A DNA stretch of 64,000 nt from Lithospermum erythrorhizon (lineage: Eukaryota; Streptophyta; Magnoliopsida; Boraginales; Boraginaceae): positions 2,542,001 to 2,606,000 of the forward strand of contig JADFUC010000954.1 in the NCBI GenBank assembly GCA_019722365.1, in the 5' to 3' direction. Shown here one piece after another: positions 1 through 15,397 of the stretch (position 1 is its first letter; the number at the start of each line of letters is the position of its first letter). The notes under the pieces were generated by a model that saw only the letters and a program-made list of their open reading frames with translations, did no database searches and was not told the origin of the DNA. The position numbers and the translations under genes were made by a program.

Positions 1-97
1 AAAAAATGCATGCAAAGGTTGGTCAAATGAGACAAGTTATGGGAAATGAATATAGTGTGAAAGTGGACAATCTTCATGAGATGGAGGGAGTAATTAT
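1..97. mobile_element. 3' part of a dispersed MITE in an NSF intron
   Basis: The segment ends in GATGGAGGGAGTA, the reverse complement of the TACTCCCTCC terminus typical of Stowaway-like MITEs. Its body closely resembles 21300-21392 (shared words such as GGACAAGTTATG-like and GACAATCTTCATGA). It is cut by the window edge, so its other end is not visible. Confidence 0.6.
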
Positions 98-367
98 TCT
101 TTGAACATAGAGTTCTGTGATAATTTGGAACGATTTTATAGTTTTCTTGCTTGTGCTCTCACTTAAGGTCAAGCTTCCTTTCATGATTGTTATTCCTAAG
201 TCTTGGCCTGCCCTCGTGTTCCTTCGGCAAATTATTTAATTATACCTATATGGTTCACATGCTTTCCTGTTCTCTCAGTACCTCAAATCTGAATCACTGA
301 GACGTCCGTGTTCTTTTTACATGCCATTATGAGTGGAACTGACCTTTTCCTGATTATCTTGTTATAG

Positions 368-2720
<2,353 letters not shown>

Positions 2721-4258
2721 TTAGCTGTGCCGCCGTGCTTGAGTTGATGGGCCATTCGCATTGATACATCAGCCATTCCAGCATGGGGTTAGTTTATCAT
2801 TTCATAATTCCTATGGAGATGGCTTAGACGATGCCTTATTTTTCTTCAAATTCTTCAATTTTTTCCGTTTTGGCTAGGAAGATGGTGATGGACATTTTGT
2901 ATCTGAGGATGAGGGTTGACATTCTGGTGTTTTCAATTTATGTAGTATTTCAGGTGTGGTGGTATGGGATAACTTGAGCATGGAATATGCCTATATCTTT
3001 TCCTGGGTAAATTTAGGGTTGGGAGGTTTTGTGTGTGTGACATGAAAAATATGTATAAAAATATTATTGCGACTTTTGGTGATATGTAAAAGAATAAATC
3101 TAATTTTACAGTGAATAATTACACTTTCAATCATCTTTTTGAATGAAAGTCACTTGTCATACATAGCTTCTTCCGATGGTTATCTCATGAAAGTTGTATT
3201 CAGAAAGTCCTTCAAAATCCATTTATGTAGAAGTGAAGAAGAAAATATGAAATGTTTGTTAGCAGTCCTATGCATATAGTGGTGGAATTAGGGGTTATAG
3301 AACTTTAGAAGGGATGGAATAAAAATGTGCTGTAAAATTTTACTATTGAAATATTTAAAAATTACTCATTTCTTCAAAAATCATTTTGTTCGCTTTCCTA
3401 TATTTGAAATTTATACATTAACATTCTAGTTTTGTCACTCCATGCATTGCAATATGATTATATGATTGGGAGTCTAAAGTCCACCTTGGTTACTTATCAC
3501 TTCGTTTTCGTACTTTAAACGAGTGATAACATGGTAAATGAGCTTTTTGTCTTAAAGGAGTATGGATTATGGAATATATATCTTGAATTTACGTGCATGA
3601 TTTTAATGACGATATTTAGATAGCTTTTAATAATTCTAATGTTGTTAAAATCCATTTTACTTCATATATGGACCTTACTTTTTATCACAATATATATTCA
3701 TCATATATTTTCTATCAAATCGATATTTTAATATCAGTCATTTCATCATTTGATATACCGATTAAACAATCAAACTTAACATCATACTACATACATGTCT
3801 TATCATTATAAATTAATTTAAAAAATTGAAATAAAATAATTATCATGATTATTATAGAATATAACAGAAAGTATTATTGATACATTTTTATAATCATGTA
3901 TATTCATTCACTATATTTATAGTCTGGATTCCTGTCTCAATTGGTTGGTAATACACCAATAAAAATAGAATACATATATAGTTTTTTAAAAATAAAACTA
4001 ACTTTTAATTTAAACTAACTAATTAAATACTAACACGTAAAGAATAGATAGTTATGTGAGAGTTGTGTCGAGAGCGTGTAAATTAGTTATGACTTTTACG
4101 AGGTAAATGTCAAAACTTAACATCAACGAGAAGCAAATATTATTACACTTTTTCATCACTTCCATTAAATAGGTTTCTTCATCTTCACTTTTGCCTTATT
4201 TCACCAACTTGGTACTCAAATTCATCAGCTAAATACTCCATCTTTGCTTAATACTTAA
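2721..4258. other. NSF 3' UTR and AT-rich intergenic DNA
   Basis: The first few hundred bases are the likely NSF 3' UTR (probable poly(A) signals in the AT-rich stretch near 3060-3110). The rest is AT-rich with no open frame, RNA gene or repeat that I can support. Confidence 0.5.
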
Positions 4259-4480
4259 TACTCCCTCTATCTTAATAACATTATCCAATTTTAAATTTTC
4301 ATGGTTGACTTTTTCAATTTTTAACTTTTTTTTTATGTTGTAGATTTTGTTAATAAGTATATCAAAATATGGTCTTTTTAATATGGTTTACTATATAATT
4401 TTGATTTGAATTGAATAAATTTTGTTAATTTTGACCATTGAAAATTGAAGCATACAATTTTTTTGAGATGGATGTACTAT
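4259..4480. mobile_element. MITE of the recurrent 220-260 bp family
   Basis: Starts TACTCCCTCTATCTTAA and ends GAGATGGATGTACTA. The interior has the family's TTTTGATTTGAATTGAA-like and GACCATTGAAAATTGAAG words, which also occur in the copies near 8698, 34025 and 56148. Confidence 0.6.
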
Positions 4481-4811
4481 TATTTATAATTGAATCTCAC
4501 CCTCCCCCCTCCCCCCCTCAATGGGTGAAATTGGATTAATGCATATTCGGTTATTCGTTGATGAGAGCAATCATATATGGATCTTTTATATCAGAATTTA
4601 TCATAAAGTGCAAAAGGATATTTTGTTTTCCCTTTGATAGTAAAAAGGGATTTTGATGTGGTATGGAATCAAAATATCTTATATTCTCTCTGACTTCAGA
4701 TATACTAATAAATAAAAATACCATTATTATTGCTGTATACGCTTATTATCTAGTCATAAGAAGAGAGCTTTATAATTAATCTTAGGCTTCAATTTGCCTC
4801 CTGTTATCACA

Positions 4812-4892
4812 GGAGGAAGGCTGTGAACAATCCGACTCCCTTACCCCGCGTAGGAGGGAGCCTATTTAGAGGCAATGGGAGGTGTTATTGTT
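4812..4892 (+). mobile_element. tRNA-derived SINE 3' part
   Basis: GGAAGGCTGTGAACAATCCG, then CTTACCCCGCGTAGGAGGGA and GGCAATGGGAGGTG, ending in a TTATTGTTATTG tail. This is the common asterid SINE pattern (a 'GTAAGGCTG..CCGAC..TTACCCCGC..GTGGGAG' block followed by TTG repeats). Two further partial copies lie in the Maf gene, at 57362 (inverted) and 60070. It sits about 150 bp upstream of the cyclin-T relic. Confidence 0.65.
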
Positions 4893-5039
4893 ATTGTTCA
4901 TAGTAAGAAGGGGAAGGGAAACTTTATGCTGAGTGCATTTTGGGAATTTGTGAATCTCTTTCGTTGCTTGGAAGTTTCTAGTTTTCCAGTACTAAATATT
5001 GTTGTTATGTTGGATATGTTTCTATCTGGCAGAAAGAAC

Positions 5040-6543
5040 ATGGCAATGGAGCTTCTACATAGTCATAAATGGTACTTCACAAAAGAAGAATTAGAAAATC
5101 ATTCTCCATCAAGGAAAGACGGGGTCATTTTCGCAAGTTATACTGCTCCTTCATTCAAGAACTTGGCATTGAGCTGAAAGTGTATGCTCCAATTTTATGT
5201 CATATAATTGAGAATGACTCAAATGCATCAGTTTCCTAATTGTGTATTACACTCGTAATGGTCAAGTCTTTTAATAAATTCATCTAGGAGCAAATTTTAT
5301 AAAATTTCATTGAGTTTGTTTTAGTTTATTGTTCATGCTGACGCATTAAGTTTTTTATTTCTTACGATCTTTCTATAAATATTTCCATGTCGTATGGAGT
5401 CATTTAACTATGCTTCTTACCTATTGTGAAGTAATAGATAGTGCCACCCACTTCGAACACTTAAAAAGCCTCCTCATATTTACACAGTAGTAAGCCATAC
5501 TATCCCTCTCCTCTTACCTACAGAGCTGCCTTCAAGCGACGTGACTGATATAATATCTTTCTATAAATGTACAAAGATGACCTAGAAAGTGGTATTCTGT
5601 TTACCAGGCCTCAAGTGACAATAGCAACTGCTATGATTTTGTGCCACCGGTTTTATACACGCCAGTCTCTTGCAAAGAATGATTGGCAGGTAAGAGGTGG
5701 TACTTCTTATAGATCCGATTTCTTTAGTATGCCTTGTTGTGAGCATAGGCTGCATGCTTTACTTTTCTGGCATTCAGTACTTCAGTGAAAAAGTATATAA
5801 CACCTGCAAAATAGCAGTATTTTCAATTGAGATATCAGGGATCACATGTATTCTCAGTGTGTGAAATTTTCACTTCTATGGTTCTCAAGTCTAGCTGATG
5901 GATGCGTATAACTATATAAGAAAGTATTTTTTTGGAGTTTTAGGACAATCCTATTATTTCGTCTGAGTTTTCAGTGGTGTTTGATTTATAACATAATGGT
6001 GTATATTTGAATGAGACATGAACAGGAGATGTTGTTGTCCTAGTGAAACAAACACCGCCACCTCGTGTTTGTGGTATGAAGACTGGAAGAGAAATTAGAA
6101 GTCGTCAAACAATGGTCAACAGCTCAGAATCATGTATTTCGAGTGTTAAGATTTCAAACATAGGTTCTCACAATGCTAAGTCGTCATGTGTCCAGAAACT
6201 GCCATCTGCAGACATTAACGCTACAAAAGAAACAGAGTGGTCCAGTTCTAGTATAAGTAATCAAGGGAGCGCTATCAGTACAGTTGAGGATGGAGTTGCC
6301 AGGCCAACTGCAAGTGAATGCAACAGGCAGCCAAGTTGTGAGATTGTTCGCTCTGATAGTAAATGCAACACGATAGATGTAAACCACATTAAAGAATTGA
6401 TGAGGAAGAGGAAAATAGACAGGAGAAAGGAGTCGACAAAAGACATGGAGGATGAGATAAATAGTGAGTCTTGGATAGAAAGGGAGCTTGAAAATGGAAT
6501 AGAACCATCATCATCTCCTTCTAAGAAGCGGAAGATACTATGA
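5040..6543 (+). pseudogene. Degenerate cyclin-T gene (CYCT1;3-like)
   Basis: Three exon remnants can be joined. 5040-5181 encodes HKWYFTKEELENHSPSRKDG and then, in another frame, RKLYCSFIQELGIELK. 5608-5689 encodes [19 protein letters not shown] and AKNDWQ. 6026-6543 encodes a Ser-rich tail with NHIKELMRKRK and ESWIERELENGIEPSSSPSK near its end. Cyclin T pairs with CDK9 in P-TEFb to phosphorylate RNA polymerase II. About 8 residues plus a frame change are lost between DGVIF and RKLYC near 5125. The exons for the rest of the first cyclin box and the whole second box (about 150 residues) are absent from the 336 bp between 5690 and 6025. The ELENHSPSRKDGV wording resembles Arabidopsis CYCT1;3, which I recall as a neighbour of bHLH110, the next gene here. 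Transcripts may still arise, but no functional cyclin is possible from this copy. Confidence 0.82.
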
Positions 6544-7719
6544 GATTTTCGTCACTCCAGCAGAGCGAAGATAAATTAGGTGTTAAGACACTTGACATTG
6601 GCTGTAAGTACATCTGTCCAAGAAAAAAACTTGAGATTCATGATTTAAGGTTCTATAGAAACACAAGTTCATTCAAAGACTAGCATCATTTTTGGTAATT
6701 ATGAAATATTTTTTATGAAATATTCCAAGTTTATGAAATATTGGTTGGTTAATTGGTAATTATGATATATTTTTTATTCATTCCAAGTTTATTCATTCCA
6801 AGTTTATGATATATCTTTTCTTTCATTAATTATATTGAGTATCTAATAAGTTTGCACTCTTTCATTCATTCCAAGTTTGCACACTTCCATTCATTTCGTC
6901 CAAAGACATCTCAATTAAATTAGATTTTGGACTCTTTTAAAACAAAATGCACCTTAGATAATTACTACTGTATACTCCGTATTATATTAAAAGATAGTAT
7001 TTCAACATATTTTACTATTAACACGATCATTTTGATTCAAATTATTGTTAATATGTATGTCAATTACTTTTTTAAAGTTTTTTAGCTTTGATCATTGAAA
7101 ATTAAACTAGACATTCTTATGGATCGAGCGAGCAAGTAATTTTCTTAATGAAGAAGAAAGGTGAATGCTTAAGAACAGCAATCAGTCTATGAAGGTAACA
7201 TTTCAGGTCTCAGGTCATCTAGAGATAAGCAGAACTAGATTGACTTGGTTTTGTTGGGCAAATTTCTTTTACTTTCTTGTGTGGAAAAATATCTTTTGTT
7301 GAAATCATTTACATGTTTTTCCCCTTTAGTATTATTTTTAAAGATGATGGCTGATTGATGAGATGTTGAAAGATAAGATTAGTGTAGTGTAATGTGTTGG
7401 GTTAATTTATGGGGCAGTTTGATATCTATGGATGATGATTATTCTGCATGACCTACCTAGTACTACTGTCGAACCAGAAGTGCAGAACCATTGATGATTG
7501 ATCGCTTTTGATGTTAATATGAAGTTGTCGACATACAAAGTAATTTCTTATGGGCATAATAATTTTAATTCAAATAAATAATTCATGTTAAAATAATCAT
7601 AAATTTTATTTATTTTTTATATGTAATTTACTAAATTTCATTAATAAAATCAATTGATAATAAAAGAAGAAGCATTTGTCCAAGGTCATGAACATTGATG
7701 TTGGAGTCTTATCAATATA
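6544..7719. other. Intergenic; short repeats and a MITE remnant
   Basis: 6690-6800 repeats short words (ATTCCAAGTTTAT and GAAATATT) several times. 6970-7137 is a probable partial MITE with TACTCCGTATTATATTA at its start and GATCATTGAAAATTAAAC near its end. No gene was recognised. Confidence 0.45.
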
Positions 7720-8441
7720 CAGTAAAAACTCGATAAATTAATAAACACTCTAAAATAATAAATTTGTCCGGTTCCGACTTGGGCCAGTTAAAAAAATTAC
7801 AAAAATCTATAAACTAATAAGATAATAATTTTTTTCTGAAAATCCTTTTATAATATAGGTCCCAAGAAAATCATAAATTAATAATTCTTAGAAATTGAAG
7901 AAATAATTATTACAAGTTAATGAAAATATAATATGAATCTGTAATTGTTTGTTTTCTTTTAAAGTTCAAGTGTTGTTGAATTTTATCTCTAATTTTTCTT
8001 ATCGCATCCAATAGTTCGGGTGTTGTGTTTTTGAATTGTAACATAAAGTTTTGAAGAGTTTTAGATGTTGTTGTTTTTCTGCATGTGCTCCAAAGCCTAC
8101 CGTGACATCTTCGCCATCATAAATATTCTTCTCGCAATGGGGTAGCCACAATATATTCTAAACTCTGAACCTCTTGAACATGCTTTATTTTCATCCGGAT
8201 AATACTATTTCCTTATTATCTTCTTGTATTTACTATCTTCCGATATTTTCTGGATGATTCTACATCTTTCGGATCAATCTCAATAAATTCAAGAACCCAT
8301 TAACTGTACATGTCTTCGTATTGTTAAAAAACTCTTTAAATTAATAAATTATTAATTTATTATTAATTTGTCGACAAATTCAATTCTCTAAATTAATAAA
8401 TTTTGGTCCCAACACTATTATTTTATATAGAATTTTTACTG
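7720..8441. mobile_element. Non-autonomous pogo/Lemi1-like DNA transposon
   Basis: Left end CAGTAAAAACTCGATAAATT, right end (inverted) AATTTATT..ATAGAATTTTTACTG, flanked on both sides by TA, the pogo/mariner target duplication. Inner sequences ATAATAAATTTGTCCGGTTC and AATTTTGGTCCCAACACTAT match the known subterminal 'ATTAATAA..GGTCCCAAC' pattern of plant pogo-like elements. The 722-bp interior has no open frame, so it depends on a transposase elsewhere. Confidence 0.85.
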
Positions 8442-8697
8442 TACCATAAAAATAAGCTAAAGTCCCCATCTGATCCATAATTTATAGCATCACTTTAATC
8501 AATTATTGTCCAAAGCTGTTTCTTGCATTATTAATATAGAATATATGACATTTGGTCAAAGGAGGTCTATCTGCTCTAATAAGGCAACGTAAAAAGGACC
8601 ACGGCAATAAAAACTTTACTGCTTTCGAAAAGGTTTCCTCATTAAAGCAACAATTTTGGTTAGACTGGGCATTTGTAGTTACTTTTATGAATTTATT

Positions 8698-8946
8698 ACT
8701 CGCTCCATGTTAAAAGAATGTCCAGTTTTGAATATTGTTAGTTTATTTAGATTTCAAACTCACATTTAGTATATAATAATCTGTGAAAATTATACCAAAA
8801 ACATAGTATGTTTAAGCTACTTTAATATGTACATAATAATTTTGATTCAAATTAAAGTTGTTTGTGTCAATTAAAATGACCAAATTTGTTAGTTTTGATC
8901 ATTCAAAAACAAAAAATTAAAATTTTTTTAGAGATGGAGATAGTAT
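8698..8946. mobile_element. MITE of the recurrent family
   Basis: Begins CTCGCTCCATGTTAAAAGAA and ends TTTAGAGATGGAGATAGTAT. The interior carries ATAATTTTGATTCAAATTAA and TTAGTTTTGATCATTCAAAA, the hallmark words of this family. Confidence 0.65.
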
Positions 8947-9814
8947 TACAATAAAAATGGTGCATGTAAGCGAGCAGAAGAACCGTAGTAATGTACATTT
9001 TTAGGCAGATGAAAATGAAGAATGACATTATTGAAGGTTGCACAAAAGAAAATTGAAAGAACAGATCGAAGACGGAACAAAACAAGGAAACAGTTTATTA
9101 ATTTTTCAAGTGGAAAGGAAAATAATAAGATGGGCATGCTCCTAGAGTCTGATTTCATGGCATTGGCTTGTAAGTTGTAAATATTCTACAAGGCCTTCAA
9201 ATGATGCAACTTTATACCTCCTTTTGAGGGTTTGGCTAAATTTTTGTAATTTTAAGATGTACGAATGCAAAATCATTTCAAAAGCTAGATGTAGGTTGGC
9301 AACTACTTAATGGATGCATGAGTTGAATTGTGTAGATTGTTTGCTAATTTAATGATTCAATATAGTGGTTAATTTTATAGTTTGACATTGTAATTTGCAA
9401 GTAGAATTTTATTCTGACCATTTTAATATATGGACTAAATAAACCATAATTCTATCTATCAAAAACTAAATTGCGACTCATTGCAAAGTCTACTACATAC
9501 CAGTCTATAATACATTATTTACATTTGAATGACTATCCTCGTTGAAGGATTTCATCCCTTCTACTCTATGCCTCCATGCCATTTGAACTATTCTATACAT
9601 ACAAGAATCTATAAAAAATACTACCGAAGCTGGAATTCTGAGTTCAGTTAAAATGAAGAAGATTATGAAATAAACTTGAACACACCCTTCAATTTCAGCC
9701 GGCGAGTAGTGAATTGCCAGCTACTGGCCTCTAGGGTAAAAAGGTAATCATAGCTGAAATTAATATTCCTCATATTAATAATTAGCTATCTAATAGTACC
9801 TAGCATTAGAGGTG

Positions 9815-11130
9815 GCTATGTAGCGCCTCCGAAGGCACGCATTAAATCCCGGTGACGCGAATCCGGCCCATTCATCTAAGCATTGGGCTTAGCCTGGTGA
9901 CCGGAACGAATTCAAGACACCAAAAAATTATTGAGGCTACTCTGATCCCACCGACCACTGTTGAAGGCCGAAGCGAACCCAAATCTTACTTAGTCCACCG
10001 TGGACATCCTGTTACCTAACTGCCTTAGCGCTTTATTTCTCACAGCCACATATTTACACTATTGTAAATAAAAAAAAAATAAAACCGCACACAACATAAA
10101 AAATAAACCACAAATATCTAAATCGAATCAAACAAATTCACAAAAACAAACTTCAAACATTAGAACTAAAGTTTTAATATCTGTAAAATAAAAAAACAAC
10201 AAATCATAAAATGTCCTATCCATAGAACAAATAAACCAAAGTTCATTCATAGAAGAAAAACAAAAACAAAGAACAATAATTTTATTTTCATCTATCATAT
10301 CTTGACATTTGGGAGTAAAGATCATTGATTTTACGCCCGAGAGGCATTATATAGTATGTTATTATGAAGTTTAGTTACATGGTAAGATCAATGGAATCCG
10401 CACGATTTTCAATCTTCTACATTCCAAGTTGAATATTCTCCCAACTCCACAAATTTTAACATTCATAAAAATGATTATATAAAATTTTAATTAGACATTA
10501 CATTCATACTCTTTATATATATCCAACAACATCTCATGGTCACCATAACGGTAAGCATTTAAAGATTGTATCAACTTTTAATTTAATAGAGAGAATAATA
10601 AATAACTTGAAATACTAACAAGATTTTATCAAGCAACAAGTAACATAATGCTAATAGGATGAAACGATTGTATCAATATTATTCAAATTTAACTTAAACG
10701 GCGAAGATGATGATGCTAATTCCTTTGAAATTCTGATCAAATAATTCCGTGCCTGATGTCCGGTTACACTAAGCGGACGTCCGCTTAATAAGAGTAGTGG
10801 AATCCTAACTTGAAAGCCCATGCATCGGACATCCGGTTTAATTAAGCGGACGTCCGCTACATTAACGAACCACTAACGAACGTGTGCCGAACGCGATTCG
10901 ATCCATCCACCTAACTGCAGAATCTAACGTGTGCCGTGATCATCTTTTGGCTAAAATCTTAGCCCACCCCACCGTTAAGAAGTTTTAACGAACCCAAAAA
11001 CGAACTAATCTGAAATGGGACACGAATCCACTCCACCAAACCTCACCCCACTTACGACGCCACCCAGCATCATTCTGTACTACATACATCCACATTGAGA
11101 GATCTCAAATTAACCATTCTAACTTTAATC
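9815..11130 (-). mobile_element. hAT-like non-autonomous element, copy A
   Basis: The reverse complement of this stretch aligns along its whole length with 44945-46490. Paired landmarks are TGTAGAAGATTGAAAATCGT (10395-10417 here; about 45975 there), GAATTTTGGTTTATT-like words, TTTGAAGTTTGTTTT, GAGAAATAAAGC and CGTTAGTGGTTCGTTAA. It also contains the palindromes CGGACGTCCG and CGGACATCCGG. It has no open frame longer than about 65 codons. Family assignment rests on the GGTGGC/GGCAAACGG-type end seen in the other copy. Exact ends and target duplication were not resolved. Confidence 0.7.
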
Positions 11131-13429
11131 AATGTTGTCGTCACTTTTGATCCCTCAACTCAAATCGAATTATAAATTAGGGATCCCCTGGCGGATAATT
11201 TTTTGAAATATACTGTATAATTATTATTTCGTTCATTAATAAACATATTATAGAAGCAGGTAGCACATAGGCTAAATTTCTTCCATACATTTACCTTTCA
11301 AGCAAATAAAACAATTGGCAGTAATTTTTGACACCTAAACTTTTGAAAACATCTTTTTTTTAACCTAAACTTCACTTTAACAGATAAACCTAATACCAAA
11401 ATAAGAAATTTGTGTATATTACACTTTATGGGTCATATTTTATTTTGTCATTAAGTTAATCATAGCGGAGTCTGTACAAAAAAAATATTTCCAAAAATTC
11501 AATAGGCAAAAATCACTCCAGACCCCACCCCAGGTGCTTGATTGAAAAATTGAAAGTGTTTTCCATAATTCAGTGCTTGGATGAAATTTAGCCCACATAA
11601 AAGTAGCTCAGGTTACTATTTTCCTATAAACTATAAATATCGTCTCCCTTACATAAAGGCGAGACACATGAGAAATGTAGGGCTATTGGTAGCACATTGC
11701 ACATAGAAAGCAGCTAGGCATGTTTGAATCAGAAAGTAAAAACTTTGGAACTTGTACCCTGTTTTGATCGTATCTTCAATTAAATTATTGATCAAATAAT
11801 GCATCAGAAATTCAGAATGTAAGATCGAATATATAGTTTAATCATCTCATCAGAAATATTATACATAGCAGTGCATGTGTGTGTTTCTTGCTTGCATATA
11901 CACTTGTAGTAATTACAATATACTATTAATAATAATTATATATAAGGTGTAGGATATGTCCTCGAATGCAAAAAATGGTTAAAAGAAAAAGGGCTAGAAA
12001 GTAAAGGTAAGTTTGCCCATACCCTGAGCTGAGATGTTGCTGATCTTCACATTCTCCCATTAACTTTTCGTCTGATACGAACATTAGTGGGCCCCAGGGA
12101 ATTAGATCATAGATAATTACTGTTATAAATGTGAGTAACTTAGCTTTGATTTAGTTATTCAAATTAAATCGATATAATGTTGGTATATTCTTTCTTGCAC
12201 TACTCGTCATCAATCTCGTACTATAAAAAGGACGGTCAACATGAATACATGATTAATTAAAAGTACAAACTACGGATAAAATGAGTATGTAATTGGATGT
12301 AGTATCACAAGTTTGGCTAACCTTATTTTTTGTCAAAATTAACTTCAACAAAGTGTCGGACTAATTCCAATGTGTAACTTATAAGTTTAAAATAAAAAAA
12401 TTATCAAAGCCTTTTTTCCACTTATGTTTCTGGCTGAATTCACCAATTTACTATACTTAATTATCCCTTAATATTTAAATTTATATGGAGTAATCTTTTA
12501 TTTATCCTTCATTTAATAGTCATAAAGATAAATTTTTTAGTTATACCAACTTTTAGTATTTTACTTTATTGAAAAATAAAAAATAAAAAAAATATTATAT
12601 TTTGGTCATAAAATATAATTTTAGCAATTATTTTATTCTTTTCAAATATTAAATTAATAATTTATTTATATGATTCATCCCTATAATAAACACAAGCCCC
12701 AAACTATAGAACGTAAGCCTAAATATCGCTGCTCAAATTATATTGCCGACTATTTTGCCTCCATAACGGCTTTTCGCAATTTAAACGAACTATCATGAAT
12801 TGGTATATAATTTAAATAATACTAAATTACAACATATAATTACATAAAATACTTCATTCAGATTTTCCTGCAGTACCAAAAATCTATTTCGATCAATATT
12901 CATAATAAACCTAATATTTCGATGATTTGTGCAAATCCATTGAAAAATTCACATGAAGTAATCTCGCCGCATAAGCTGGATTTGTGCACAAACAACTAGC
13001 AAAGATGTTAAGCTGATGGCCATAAACGAGATGTCCCTTTATGCTCAATCTCAATTCTACCCTTCTACAACTTATATAACTCCCTCGATGCATCATAACC
13101 TCTAATGCAAAAAGATATATTATTGTTATCTAAACATGTACAAAAAAAATCTCATTATAAATTATATTAGGCAAACAAGTTGATTATTTCGCATAAGTGC
13201 ATCAACTTTATGTGCTCGTTATAAGCTCTGGCCACTTATAAATTAAAAAAAAGTGTGCCTTTTAGCCAACCTGCCTCTATATGTAAAGATAAATTTAATT
13301 TTCAATAAAGTCAGTGTAGGATATTGATCGAATAAATTTTTATCCATGATGTTTGTTTGTAAATTTTTTTTTGTTAATTCATTTCTTAAATTAGGGCAAA
13401 TTGTTCAATACATCGTTGACGTAGCTGGC
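11131..13429. other. AT-rich intergenic DNA, no gene recognised
   Basis: Very AT-rich with poly-A/T runs. A TATAAATA occurs near 11632 ahead of a short leader-like segment, but no supported transcript follows. A 61-codon open frame on the minus strand at 12911-13096 shows no family I recognise. Confidence 0.4.
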
Positions 13430-15050
13430 AGTACACGCCTTGTTATGACTTCTAATTTAAGCAATGAATGGAACATGGATAAGAAGTCCGGATAAAGTCC
13501 CTCGGAACCATTTTTGAAATGGCCAGGACGCAGTGAGTGTAGATAGTCCTACCCAAAGCAAGAGTTGTAACGCGGGGGAAAGATTTTATTATTTATACGT
13601 GCTACTTAAATAATAAAAACCTCTTCGGGGGGAAATCTTCGTATAAAGAAAATTTATCGAGTAGATCGGAAGTTCGACCATCGCCTAGTTATCTCCCTAC
13701 GACGCCGACGCTCTGCCACACATTCACCTGATACGGACTCGGTACCGGCCGGAACTGGGTCTCGATTTGAATGACGTATCCCGGATGCCCGGACGATTTG
13801 GTCTTTGACGCCGATACGTCCAAACCGCGGTGCTTCAATTAACTCGATATTTGTCTTGGACTTTAACTTGAGATATGGATCGATGGGCGGATTTGCACTT
13901 CTCCGCTTTTAGTCGATACGTGGGCCGGTTAAATGTTCGACCTCGATACGCTGGGCTAACCGGACGCCGACTCTTCTGATACGCCATACTTCGCGACACC
14001 TAATCTCTCGACATGAATTTTTATGGACTTTGATACGCTGTGACATGGATATGTGTCCTCGCCAGACGTGCCAAAGAATCCTGTCTCCTTATGGCTAGAC
14101 TACTCGTGAGCTTCGCTGCATCGATTCGATGAACCTCAGAGCTTCGGCCGGGTTCCTTCAAAGCTAGGCCTGGCAGCTCTTCTCAAGGCTGACGCCTGAT
14201 GCAGAGTGGGCTTCGGGCCGCTTTGATCCTACTTTGATTTGTTTTGGATATAAAGGCTATAGCATCGTGATCTCCTCAAGTAGCTCGATTTCGCTGAAAT
14301 GGGCAGCCAATAACTGGGATGGTCTTTCCTTCCTTGGCCTTAGGCGCCTATTTGGGCGCCTGGAGTCAGCTTCAAAGTGAACTCTGAATTTCTCCTGATT
14401 TGATTCCAAAGGTAGGGGCATCATCAGCAGCGATGTTTCGTAGCTCGGTTGGGATTAAAGACAATTTCCCTATCGGATGTCAGGGATCGACTTATTCATC
14501 AAGTGTTTGAACGCCTACTGGGACTTCCCTCGTGTCCTAGGCGCTTCTTCCCTTTGAATTTCAAGCTCGGTACTTCAGCGCTTTTCCTTTGAATCTTCAA
14601 GCTTTGGAGGTATTTACGACGCTTTTGCAGCTATTCCTCGTTGATCTTCTTCAGAGCTTTCTATAGCTTTTCCACCTTTTCATGCCTTCGATTTTTCTAC
14701 AAACGTTGATTTTGAGGCATAATCTGGACCGTTGGATATTTTGCACATATTTTCCTCCAAGAAATGTGGTCATGCCTATTTATAGGTCCCTTAGGTCAAA
14801 AAGTTTATTTATTTAATCCTTGACATTTCTTACCAGATTTATCCAAGCTCTGTGATCTTCTTAAACTCCATTCTAGATTTAAAATTAGGTTTATTTAATA
14901 TAAAATCCTAATTTTAACCTTAAAATTAATATCAAGCCCTTGAATTACGAGAACTCCTATTATTTTCTCCTAGCTTGAATTTAATTCGAAGTTTCTAAAG
15001 TATCCTAATCAACACGCTGCATCGCGTGATCGGCTGGCACTAATATATCC
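13430..15050. other. GC-richer island with repeated GATACG; possible solo LTR or old retroelement piece
   Basis: Base composition shifts sharply from the surrounding AT-rich DNA. GATACG occurs six times between about 13729 and 14037, mostly in the form (T/C)GATACG. TGTAACGCGG at about 13566 resembles the start of some plant LTRs, but I could not find a matching CA end with a target duplication, a primer-binding site or coding frames. It is left as unclassified repeat-like DNA. Confidence 0.35.
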
Positions 15051-15142
15051 ATAGAAATGAATTTTATTAATTAAAATTAATTAAATTCTTACTATCTACA
15101 TGGTTACTTGTTTTTATTGTCATTGCAACAAAAGTGTAATAT

Positions 15143-15397
15143 TACTTCCCTCCATCCCACAAAGACGTCTACTTTCGACTCTTTGTTATACCTTCAATTT
15201 TAACCATGGGATATTTTGTTCTCAGACAGAGTATCATTGGATGGGAAACTATATCAAATGAAGTTATTATTTCAAACTCTTCCATCGATATATATTTTAG
15301 CAACATATCATATAACACAAATAAATATATTTAAGGCCAAAGTGACGAAGTTACAACTATAAAAAAAGAGACAATCTTGGTAACGGGGCGGAGTATT
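15143..15397. mobile_element. MITE, Stowaway-like
   Basis: Left TACTTCCCTCCATCCCACAA and right GGTAACGGGGCGGAGTATT form imperfect inverted ends, with an AAAAGAGACAATCTTGG-like stretch inside the right end. About 255 bp, non-coding. Confidence 0.6.

Noticed and set aside
6184..6446. Minus-strand frames opposite the cyclin-T tail exon
   Set aside because: They are antisense shadows of the plus-strand exon, whose protein ends in a recognisable cyclin-T tail.
12911..13096. 61-codon minus-strand frame with Cys residues, considered as a small secreted peptide
   Set aside because: No signal peptide and no conserved Cys spacing (RALF or defensin); AT-rich intergenic setting.
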